This document shows, piece after piece, positions 1 to 5,515 of a DNA stretch of 6,295 nucleotides. Where the stretch lies: assembly GCA_002401225.1 (NCBI GenBank), contig NVSM01000009.1, forward strand, positions 67,869 to 74,163, read 5' to 3'. A model generated the notes under the pieces. That model ran no database searches. It was not told the DNA's origin and was given only the letters and a program-made list of their open reading frames with translations. The position numbers were made by a program, and so were the translations under genes. The stretch is from a bacterium. Its GTDB lineage: Bacteria; Planctomycetota; Phycisphaerae; Phycisphaerales; UBA1924. Within the stretch, counting starts at the first letter, position 1; each line of letters begins with the position of its first letter.

Positions 1-1235
1 TCAATGATCTTGCCGGTATCCCATGCAAGGTCATACCATGTTCCATTTCTGAGAGCATTCCCGATGATGACAGCGACACGCCCATCTGAATCGATTGCAT
101 TCAGCGCTGATTCGATGACCGATTCGAGTTGTTCATAAAACGAATCAAGAGATTCTGCATTTGAAAGATCAGTCGCGTCATCGCTATAGATCTTCTGATC
201 GAAGTATGGCGGATCCAAGACAATCAGCTTTGGTGGTTCCTCTGTCTTTGGCATGCCGGTGGTTACATCATGCTGTTCGATGTCCTTTCGCTTTGGGTTG
301 AGGTCGTAGGCCATGCATTCACGATTCATCGCTACGGCTACATCAAGCACCCCGCCTTCCCCGGCAAATGGATCAAGGATGACATCGCCAGGTTGAGTCC
401 AGCGAGCGATCAGGTTGACCCATGTTTGAGGCGGCGGGGCACCAAACTTCGACGACTCTGCCGCATCAGTGCTTGCAGCTCGATCAAACCGTTTGTCCCG
501 GGCAGAAAAGTCCCAGATATCTACATGGACTAAGAGGTCTTCCCATGGTACTGAATACGTGCCCTTCGATTCTTCAAAGCTCTTGTTTCGTTCAATACGC
601 TTGCAATGGTCTCTCGCCATCTTGCTGGCTTTGTCGATTGTGTACTTGCCAGACAAGAGGTGCCCATGGATATCCATCAGATGCTCGTCCTTATCCTCGA
701 TGCCCTGAGTGACCGTCTTCATGACTTTCTGAAGCGACCGTAAAGTGCCTCTACTTATTCCGATCTTCTTAGCGATCTCATCGTCCGCCCTGCGAGCCTG
801 CTTCTTCTGATCTGAGGTCTGGCTTTGTCCAGATTTGGACACAGCTTTGCGATGCTTACTCTTTCCTCCTGCTCTTCCGCCTTCTCGTTTACGGTCATGG
901 GCCTCATGACGGATTGCTTTTCCGATATGTTCAGATTCATTGAAGAGCATCATGGGAGTCTTTTTCCTGAACTGATTGGATTCGATCATGGCGATCACCT
1001 GATCATCAGGATTGATGCGTTCGATTGGGACGCTGGTGAGCCCGGCTTCGATGGCTGCCTGAAGCCGCCGATGGCCTGAAATGATGATGTTCTCATCAGT
1101 CACAAGGATGGGCTCCATGACTCCATGGGTCTTGATGCTCTCGATCAGTTCAGAGAGTTGGTCATCCGTCGAGTAGATTTGGCTGTGCTCAGGATGAGGC
1201 TTGAGATCGTTGATAGGGAGGTGCTTCGATGGCAT
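1..1235 (-). CDS. ParB-like domain fused to DNA amino-methyltransferase (3' end cut by window edge)
   Basis: I translated the minus strand by hand from ATG 1235-1233 and found it open for 411 codons to the window edge. Residues 1-90 resemble a ParB/Spo0J N-terminal domain, with the box IISGHRRLQAA at 51-61. A basic linker (about 110-150) leads to a likely helix-turn-helix near 151-175 (DDEIAKKIGISRGTLRSL). The C-terminal half is an S-adenosylmethionine-dependent methyltransferase: a motif X-like stretch at 265-277 (FGAPPPQTWVNLI), motif I DPFAGEGG at 288-295 and catalytic motif IV DPPY at 341-344. The order X-I-IV suggests a gamma-like N6-adenine or N4-cytosine enzyme. Such ParB-methylase fusions are known from phages and mobile elements. 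The ATG overlaps the upstream gene's stop by one base (TAATG), with GAGG about 9 bases before it, so translation is probably coupled. The target site is unknown, and any motifs beyond residue 411 lie outside the window. Confidence 0.9.
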   Translation of the reverse strand, partial: MPSKHLPINDLKPHPEHSQIYSTDDQLSELIESIKTHGVMEPILVTDENIIISGHRRLQAAIEAGLTSVPIERINPDDQVIAMIESNQFRKKTPMMLFNESEHIGKAIRHEAHDRKREGGRAGGKSKHRKAVSKSGQSQTSDQKKQARRADDEIAKKIGISRGTLRSLQKVMKTVTQGIEDKDEHLMDIHGHLLSGKYTIDKASKMARDHCKRIERNKSFEESKGTYSVPWEDLLVHVDIWDFSARDKRFDRAASTDAAESSKFGAPPPQTWVNLIARWTQPGDVILDPFAGEGGVLDVAVAMNRECMAYDLNPKRKDIEQHDVTTGMPKTEEPPKLIVLDPPYFDQKIYSDDATDLSNAESLDSFYEQLESVIESALNAIDSDGRVAVIIGNALRNGTWYDLAWDTGKII

Positions 1236-2089
1236 TAAGCGGTGCCTCGCATTTCTGGTTTGTCGTAGTTGATGCCAATGGCGAGTTCTTTTCCAAGTGT
1301 TCGCTTCGTATTGGAGAGAGAGTACCGGATGGACAGCGGGGCCATGAACCGGGCGAAATCGTATCGGGCGCGAACAGCCGGCAAGTCGGGGAGCGTCACG
1401 AGGGCCTTGCCCTTAATATGGCGGAGTTTTTCGGACAGTCTGGTATGGTCATCCACTTCAAAGTTGATTTTGTAGTAGTCCTCGCGTCCGTCATATGGCG
1501 GATCAACGAAAAAGAACGTATCGGGCGAGTCATATTTATGGATAATCTCCTCGAAATCTTTCTGAACAAAGGTGATGTTCAAAATCCTTCTGTGCAAGGA
1601 GTGAATACGCTGATACAACTTTCGAGGTTGATACCGCATTGGGGCTGACCGGGGTATTGCAAGATACTTCTTCTCGCGGTACTTGCCGCAATATCCAGCC
1701 TCCGCGAGATAGAGAAATCGAGCAGCGCGTTGTACCGGGGTGAGCGAGCTTGTGTCCTGCTTTGAGATTTCTGCGAATAGAACGTCGGAAACAGGAAACC
1801 CCTTGAGGGCATGATGAAGAATATCTGGATTCATTTGAACCATGCGGAAGTAGTTGATGACTTCTCCATCCAGATCGTTTGCGATTTCGACATGCGCCGG
1901 GATGAGCGGGAGCGTCGCGTTGCCGCTGCCGTAAAACAGATCCACCCGAATCTTCGAATGTGGAATCAGAACTGAGAGTTGATTATGTACTCGCTTCTTC
2001 GATCCTGGATGAGCGAATGTCTGGACATTTGTTTTACGATGAGTTGATGGTTTACGGCTTGTTTTACAGTGTTGAATCGACCTTGGCAT
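1235..2089 (-). CDS. D12-class (Dam-like) N6-adenine DNA methyltransferase
   Basis: This 284-residue protein is a normal length for the D12 class MTase family (Dam, DpnM, T4 Dam). It transfers a methyl group from S-adenosylmethionine to adenine N6. Visible motifs in order are HPGSKKR at 27-33 (the family's PGGK-like N-terminal cofactor loop), motif I DLFYGSG at 50-56, ANDLD at 70-74, and catalytic DPPY at 196-199. The start at 2089 is supported by GGAG (plus-strand 2098-2101) 8 bases upstream. The first 25 residues or so are basic and not family-like, so a later start is possible but less supported. It is the first gene of a two-gene minus-strand operon and overlaps the ParB-methyltransferase by one base. 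The recognition site cannot be read from the sequence. With no endonuclease in view it may be an orphan, phage-type or protective methylase. Confidence 0.9.
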   Translation of the reverse strand: MPRSIQHCKTSRKPSTHRKTNVQTFAHPGSKKRVHNQLSVLIPHSKIRVDLFYGSGNATLPLIPAHVEIANDLDGEVINYFRMVQMNPDILHHALKGFPVSDVLFAEISKQDTSSLTPVQRAARFLYLAEAGYCGKYREKKYLAIPRSAPMRYQPRKLYQRIHSLHRRILNITFVQKDFEEIIHKYDSPDTFFFVDPPYDGREDYYKINFEVDDHTRLSEKLRHIKGKALVTLPDLPAVRARYDFARFMAPLSIRYSLSNTKRTLGKELAIGINYDKPEMRGTA

Positions 2090-2229
2090 TTGTGTTTCTC
2101 CAAATAATGGGGATGGTTATTCGAGCGTCTCTTGCTCGCCAAACTCCATTATGCAGGAAACTTGATGCACCTGCTTCACTAAAGTTCAAATTGGGAAAAT
2201 CGCATTCGGATTCGATTGAGATTTACGAG

Positions 2230-2247
2230 CCTCGAATGGTTTCGAGG
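2230..2247. repeat. Perfect 7-bp inverted repeat (CCTCGAA-tggt-TTCGAGG)
   Basis: The two 7-base arms are perfectly complementary and separated by four bases. No T-run follows on either strand, so it does not look like an intrinsic terminator. It lies about 140 bases upstream of the D12 methyltransferase start and 160 upstream of the integrase start, which would suit an operator or a recombinase arm site. Its function is unknown. Confidence 0.5.
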
Positions 2248-2383
2248 TCCAAACTTCAGCGATTGATTCTGTCGATTAGCGTGCCTGACTTTTCAGTAAT
2301 TGAGGAGTTGAAGTAGTAGGGGATCCGCGCACCTGTGTCGCTAGACGAGTCGAGTCGAGTATGGAACAGGACTCGCCCAGGCA

Positions 2384-2395
2384 GAGCAATTGCTC
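2384..2395. promoter_or_regulatory. Perfect 12-bp palindrome GAGCAATTGCTC before the integrase
   Basis: The palindrome ends directly against the integrase ribosome binding site AAAGG (2396-2400), which is 6 bases from the ATG at 2407. Its position suits a dimeric repressor operator or an mRNA hairpin limiting ribosome access, since the stem would abut the Shine-Dalgarno. The palindrome is directly visible, but the regulatory role is inferred. Confidence 0.4.
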
Positions 2396-2406
2396 AAAGG
2401 CAAGTC

Positions 2407-3539
2407 ATGGCTTTTCTCATTCTGCGAAACGGAAACTACTCCATCCAGTACTCGGTCGGCAAACGATCGAAGCGAAAATCACTCCGCACCAAGAGCAAGC
2501 AGGTCGCCAAGGAGATGCTTCGCCAGTTTAAGTCCTCAGAGTATCAAGGACTTGGATCACCGCTTCCAACCAAGACGCACATCAGCGAAGTGGTGGGGGC
2601 GTATGTCCGCAAGATGCGAGCGACGAAAACCGAGCGGAGCGTAAAGTCAGATATCCAGCACCTCCGAGCGATCTTTGGTGAGTGCTGTGAGGAACTTGAG
2701 TACTCCCAGTACCGCATCGGGGCGAGATACGACAAGAGGCCCGTCAAGGAAGGTAGGCAGCCCGTACAGGTCATTGAGAAGTTGTGCTTCGAGGCCATCA
2801 CCACCCAGGACATCGCCGACTTCATCACTGGGATGGTGGATTAGAGCCAACGACGGCCAATCGATACCGCGAGGTCTTGCACTCGCTCTTCAGCTGGGCA
2901 ATCAGCGAAGGCCGGGTAAAGATGCCCAACGACAAGAATCCTGTCACAGCGTTCAAGTAGTTCAGGGTGAATGCTCCCCAAATCCGGTATCTCAACCTTG
3001 AGCAGGTCGATGAGCAGCTTCAGGCGTTGGAATCCCATCGGCTGGTGCAAACGGTGGTGTCGATGTTTATCTTTGCCGGGATTCGCCGAGAGGAAGCTGC
3101 GTGGCTCACGATTGATGATGTCGATCTCCACGCCGGAACCAATGGCATGATCCGTATCCGAGCGAAGACCATCAACGGCATCATGTGGCAACCCAAGACC
3201 AAGAAGAACCGGGTAATACCAATCAGCCGGTCCCTGTTGCCTTACCTGATGCGGCACAAGCTCGCCGACACTGAGCAGGGCTGGTACTTCCCAAGCCCTC
3301 GCAGCCACGCTCAGTGGGATCCTGACAACCTCTCAAGAGCCATCCGGGCGGCAAACACCCCGAGTGAGTTGCACTGGACATGCCTCGACTACCGCCACAC
3401 CTTCGGCAGCCAGCTTGCTCAGAAGGGGGTGAGTCTCTACAAGATCAGTGCGTTAATGGGAAACTCGCCGGATATCTGCCGGAAGCATTATGCAGCGCTG
3501 GTGCCGGAGGCTATGGCTGGTGAGGTAGAGTTTGTGTAG
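2407..3539 (+). pseudogene. Tyrosine recombinase/phage-type integrase, broken by a frameshift and an in-frame stop
   Basis: The 5' part (2407-2844, 145 residues) begins MAFLILRNGNYSIQYSVG and holds the N-terminal arm-type region plus the SAM-like core-binding segment. It ends at a TAG at 2842-2844. Family-like sequence resumes in another frame at about 2838 (GGLEPTTANRYREVLHSLF), consistent with one G lost in GTGGATT. That frame then meets TAG at 2958-2960 (between TAFK and FRVNAP) before the catalytic domain, which continues to 3539. Numbering the last part from a possible GTG restart at 2967, it shows Arg40 (AGIRREEA), a beta-hairpin lysine in KTKKNR, Arg143 (LDYRHTFGSQL), LMGNS with Asn166 where His or Trp is usual, and nucleophile Tyr175 (RKHYAAL). 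Repaired, the protein would be about 377 residues, normal for an integrase. The ATG at 2407 fits the family start and has AAAGG 6 bases upstream. Two independent lesions argue for a pseudogene rather than a single sequencing error. Confidence 0.88.
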
Positions 3540-3736
3540 GAGTGAAGTAGGAGTATTTGACACATTATTGTGGCATTGCGTAAGGAATCGATGCGAATTA
3601 AAGTGATGTAGATTAATAAGTAAGATGATTGAATAAAAATTACTGTCATTTAGGATATTTGTGTGTGGTCTTTTGCTTGGGGAGATTAGTGTCACATAAT
3701 CTGGTGCTTTGTTGTGGTTTTGGCCTCGCTACATAG

Positions 3737-3749
3737 TGCCAAGTTGGCA
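3737..3749. promoter_or_regulatory. 13-bp palindrome TGCCAA-G-TTGGCA, possible activator site
   Basis: Both 6-base arms are perfect around a single central base. The centre (3743) lies about 114 bases upstream of the start expected from the sigma-54-like element, within the usual range of enhancer sites for sigma-54 activators. The right arm shares AGTTGGCA with the promoter at 3828-3835. It could also be a repressor site, and no binding protein is encoded next to it in this window. Confidence 0.4.
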
Positions 3750-3829
3750 GTCGGCAGTTTTAGTTTGTGAACATTGACATGCAACTTGTGGTTTCTGGAT
3801 GGATTCAAGGCCTTCTTGTTGAGTTGTAG

Positions 3830-3857
3830 TTGGCATAGGACTTGCCGTTTATATATT
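3830..3857 (+). promoter_or_regulatory. Candidate CBASS promoter: sigma-54-like -24/-12 overlapping a sigma-70-like pair
   Basis: TTGGCA (3830-3835), six bases, then TTGC (3842-3845) matches the RpoN consensus YTGGCACG-N4-TTGCW at its most conserved positions: GG at 3832-3833 and GC at 3844-3845, exactly 12 bases apart. The expected transcript start is near 3857. The same TTGGCA also stands 16 bases before TATATT (3852-3857), which would be an acceptable sigma-70 -35/-10 pair starting near 3864. Either start leaves a leader of about 30-36 bases before the CD-NTase ATG, with GAAAGGG (3880-3886) as ribosome site. The sequence cannot tell which sigma factor is used. Confidence 0.5.
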
Positions 3858-3892
3858 GACCAGCAACTTTTTATCTACTGAAAGGGCGCATC

Positions 3893-5077
3893 ATGCCACA
3901 TGTTTCGAATCCTACATTGACTCAAAATCCAAGAGGCCGACATCGGCTCGATGAGCACCTTGACGATGTTGCTGAGGTGCTCCGCCTTGACAGCACACGT
4001 CGTCGCACTGCAGAAACCGCTGCTGGGGAGCTCTACGAGTGGGTTCAGTCTGATCCCGGGCTGCAAAATTTGTCACCGCACCTCTATCCTCAGGGGTCAT
4101 TCTTGATCCAAACAACTGTTCGGCCGAGGGATGAAGGTCAGGATTGTGATGAGTTTGATCTTGATATGGTGATTGAGCTGCGTGAGGGATGGACAGGCAC
4201 GCCTGATCTTTTGTTTGAGCTCGTATGGAGCCGTCTCCGTATGCACCCTATCTACGGTAAATATGCGATCAAGAAGCGTCGGTGTGTTTGTATAGATTTT
4301 CCAGGCGAGTTCCATATGGATGTGCTACCGGCACGTCCCGATCTAAATCGCCGATCTAAAGGTTTCGCTACAGCTATAGAAGTGCCTGATCGTAAGCTAA
4401 GTGATTGGAAAGAATCTGATCCAAGGGCGTTTGCCGAATGGTTTGAGCAACGGTGTAAAGATCGTCTATCAGAACGATTTTTGAAGGCTTCCATGACGCC
4501 AATTTCCGAGGATTATGGATTTGGTCTTGATGCTCTCAGGAAATCAGTCCAGCTCACCAAACGGCATCGTGATGTCGTTTTCAATGGAGATGATGACGCA
4601 CCTAGATCTATTGTGCTGACCACGCTCCTTGCTGATAACTACTACGGTATAAGCTCAACATATCTGGCACTCTGCGATTCGATCGATCGTGTCATCGCAT
4701 GGGCTGAATCTGCACATGGAGTTCCTCTTGTGCTCAACCCGGTCAATGAGGAGGAAAACTTTGCAGAAGCGTGGGATGATAAATCGTTCGCTATATTCAA
4801 AGAGTACATGGCCGATTTTAGTGCAAAGCTGAAGTTGCTCGACAAAATGCATGGGCCTGTTGATATTGGAAAGTGTTTAGCTGGTCTCTTCGATGAAGGC
4901 ATAGCAGTAGCAGCGATGAAGCGTTTTGGTGAACGACAAGAGCAAATCTTCGTAGATAGAAAAGCTCGGTATGATCCGAAGTCTAACTGCGAAATCGTAG
5001 TTCCATCTGGAGTTGCATCAGCCATTTTAGGAATAAGTACGAGAGCAGTACCAAAGGGGACAAACTTTGGTGAGTAA
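3893..5077 (+). CDS. CBASS CD-NTase (cGAS/DncV-like nucleotidyltransferase)
   Basis: This 394-residue protein is a normal length for CD-NTases, which make cyclic di- or trinucleotide alarms from NTPs when phage infection is sensed. The polymerase-beta-like core is complete: QGS at 67-69 (nucleotide-binding GS loop), metal-binding Asp89 and Asp91 in DEFDLD, and the third acidic residue Asp143 in FHMDVLPA. Further family-like stretches are HPIYGKYAIKKRR (118-130), the LRKSVQLTKRHRD helix (215-227) and NPVNEEENFAEAW (282-294). The style resembles the CdnG-like clade by memory, but clade and product are not certain. The ATG at 3893 has GAAAGGG 6 bases upstream. It is the first gene of a three-gene operon. 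The C-terminus ends NFGE, where Gly393 is penultimate, and the end of the coding sequence also carries the Shine-Dalgarno and start of the next gene. Cytosolic. Confidence 0.93.
   Translation: MPHVSNPTLTQNPRGRHRLDEHLDDVAEVLRLDSTRRRTAETAAGELYEWVQSDPGLQNLSPHLYPQGSFLIQTTVRPRDEGQDCDEFDLDMVIELREGWTGTPDLLFELVWSRLRMHPIYGKYAIKKRRCVCIDFPGEFHMDVLPARPDLNRRSKGFATAIEVPDRKLSDWKESDPRAFAEWFEQRCKDRLSERFLKASMTPISEDYGFGLDALRKSVQLTKRHRDVVFNGDDDAPRSIVLTTLLADNYYGISSTYLALCDSIDRVIAWAESAHGVPLVLNPVNEEENFAEAWDDKSFAIFKEYMADFSAKLKLLDKMHGPVDIGKCLAGLFDEGIAVAAMKRFGERQEQIFVDRKARYDPKSNCEIVVPSGVASAILGISTRAVPKGTNFGE
5055..5077 (+). promoter_or_regulatory. Stop/start overlap and internal ribosome site coupling CD-NTase to E2
   Basis: AGGGGA (5055-5060) inside the CD-NTase coding end precedes two in-frame possible starts for the E2 gene: TTG at 5067 (6 bases away) and GTG at 5070 (9 bases away). 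GTGAGTAA (5070-5077) contains both the E2 start and the CD-NTase stop. I prefer GTG because it is the stronger start codon and gives this compact 8-base overlap, but the spacing also allows TTG. Either choice implies translational coupling. Confidence 0.6.
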
Positions 5078-5507
5078 GGGCCCGCCTATAAATGCAATCG
5101 GACTTCAGGATCAAGTGGCAAGATTTCGTGTACTTTTTCCGGAATGGAAATGCGTCGTCAAGCATTGCCAAACTGCTCGGCCAAACAAGGGATTGGTAGC
5201 TATTGGTCAAGTACAGCCAAACAGTAACGGCGACAGCTATCGAACCAGAATCGAATATAAAATTGGCAAGGCTCCACGGGTTTGGATTGAATCTCCAGAA
5301 CTAGTAAGTCGTTGTGGGGAAAAGATTCCGCACATGTATTCTCAGGAGCGTGTGTGTTGTTTTAAGCCGGGTGCTGATTGGGACTGGAGTATGTCTGTAG
5401 CTGGCTATATTCCCGGCCGTGTGTCCCAGTGGCTATATTTTTACGAGTTATGGCATGCCACAGGCATCTGGCATGGTCGTGGTATTCATCCATTACAGAA
5501 TGATTAG
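5070..5507 (+). CDS. Stand-alone E2-like (UBC-fold) CBASS ancillary protein
   Basis: This 145-residue protein (from GTG 5070) matches the prokaryotic E2 family found beside CD-NTases. The N-terminal half has the UBC beta-meander style, with YRTRIEYKIG and PRVWIESPEL near 57-79. The active-site region is RVCCFKPG, and by alignment to the usual LCLFxPG the catalytic thioester cysteine is Cys96, with Cys97 next to it. WDWS (104-107), the SQWLYFYELWHATG helix (119-132) and WHGRGIHP (134-141) are typical of the C-terminal half. In type II CBASS, E2-type activity joins the C-terminus of the CD-NTase to a target and so regulates its activity. In Cap2 the E2 is fused to an E1, whereas here no E1 domain is present, which fits the 'short' type II systems. 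It overlaps the CD-NTase by 8 bases and is followed after 8 bases by the phospholipase gene. The family call is confident, but the exact partner is inferred. Confidence 0.85.
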   Translation: MSKGPPINAIGLQDQVARFRVLFPEWKCVVKHCQTARPNKGLVAIGQVQPNSNGDSYRTRIEYKIGKAPRVWIESPELVSRCGEKIPHMYSQERVCCFKPGADWDWSMSVAGYIPGRVSQWLYFYELWHATGIWHGRGIHPLQND

Positions 5508-5515
5508 GAGTTATT

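Larger units (their letters stand above)
2090..2406. other. Intergenic region between divergent methyltransferase operon and integrase
   Basis: These 317 bases lie between two divergent genes and should hold both promoters. The supported elements are a minus-strand ribosome binding site GGAG (plus 2098-2101) for the D12 methyltransferase, a 7-bp hairpin at 2230-2247, three tandem CGAGT units at 2346-2360, and a 12-bp palindrome at 2384-2395 next to the integrase ribosome site AAAGG (2396-2400). On the minus strand a CATAAT (plus 2148-2153) preceded by TG could be a -10 element, but I found no good -35 at a proper distance. A plus-strand open frame running through here overlaps the methyltransferase antisense and has no recognisable motif, so I do not call it a gene. 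Confidence 0.6.
3540..3892. other. T/G-rich intergenic region upstream of the CBASS operon
   Basis: These 353 bases separate the integrase remnant from the CD-NTase gene and contain no convincing gene. The region is lower in G+C than its flanks and the plus strand is rich in T and G. It contains a short direct repeat GTAGGAGT (3536-3543 and 3547-3554) at the integrase stop, a 13-bp palindrome at 3737-3749 and the promoter candidates at 3830-3857. The octamer AGTTGGCA occurs twice, at 3742-3749 inside the palindrome and at 3828-3835 inside the promoter. No intrinsic terminator with stem and T-run was seen after the integrase. Confidence 0.6.

Noticed and set aside
1229..1648. Plus-strand open frame of 139 codons
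   Set aside because: It is wholly antisense to the two methyltransferase genes, whose motifs are clear on the minus strand.
1960..2316. Plus-strand open frame of 118 codons
   Set aside because: Its first third is antisense to the well-supported D12 methyltransferase, it has no recognisable motif, and the remainder fills the promoter region between divergent genes.
2835..2844. Programmed ribosomal frameshift joining the two halves of the integrase
   Set aside because: There is no slippery heptamer such as A-AAA-AAG or a clear stimulatory hairpin, and a separate in-frame TAG at 2958 would still stop translation.
2967..3539. A separate, functional small recombinase starting at GTG 2967
   Set aside because: It would lack the whole DNA-binding N-terminal half, and the upstream bases continue the family sequence in the same frame apart from the TAG, so it is a fragment of the broken integrase.
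3536..3554. GTAGGAGT direct repeat at the integrase stop as an attachment site
   Set aside because: It is only 8 bases long, both copies lie side by side rather than flanking an element, and no tRNA end or distant matching copy was found.
3453..3695. Minus-strand open frame of 80 codons after the integrase
   Set aside because: It has a low-complexity composition from AT-rich intergenic DNA, overlaps the integrase antisense and has no motif.
3774..3803. Perfect TTGACA as a -35 element for the CBASS operon
   Set aside because: At spacings of 16-18 bases the following hexamers (TGGATG, GGATGG, GATGGA) are poor -10 elements, and the site at 3830-3857 is better on both halves.
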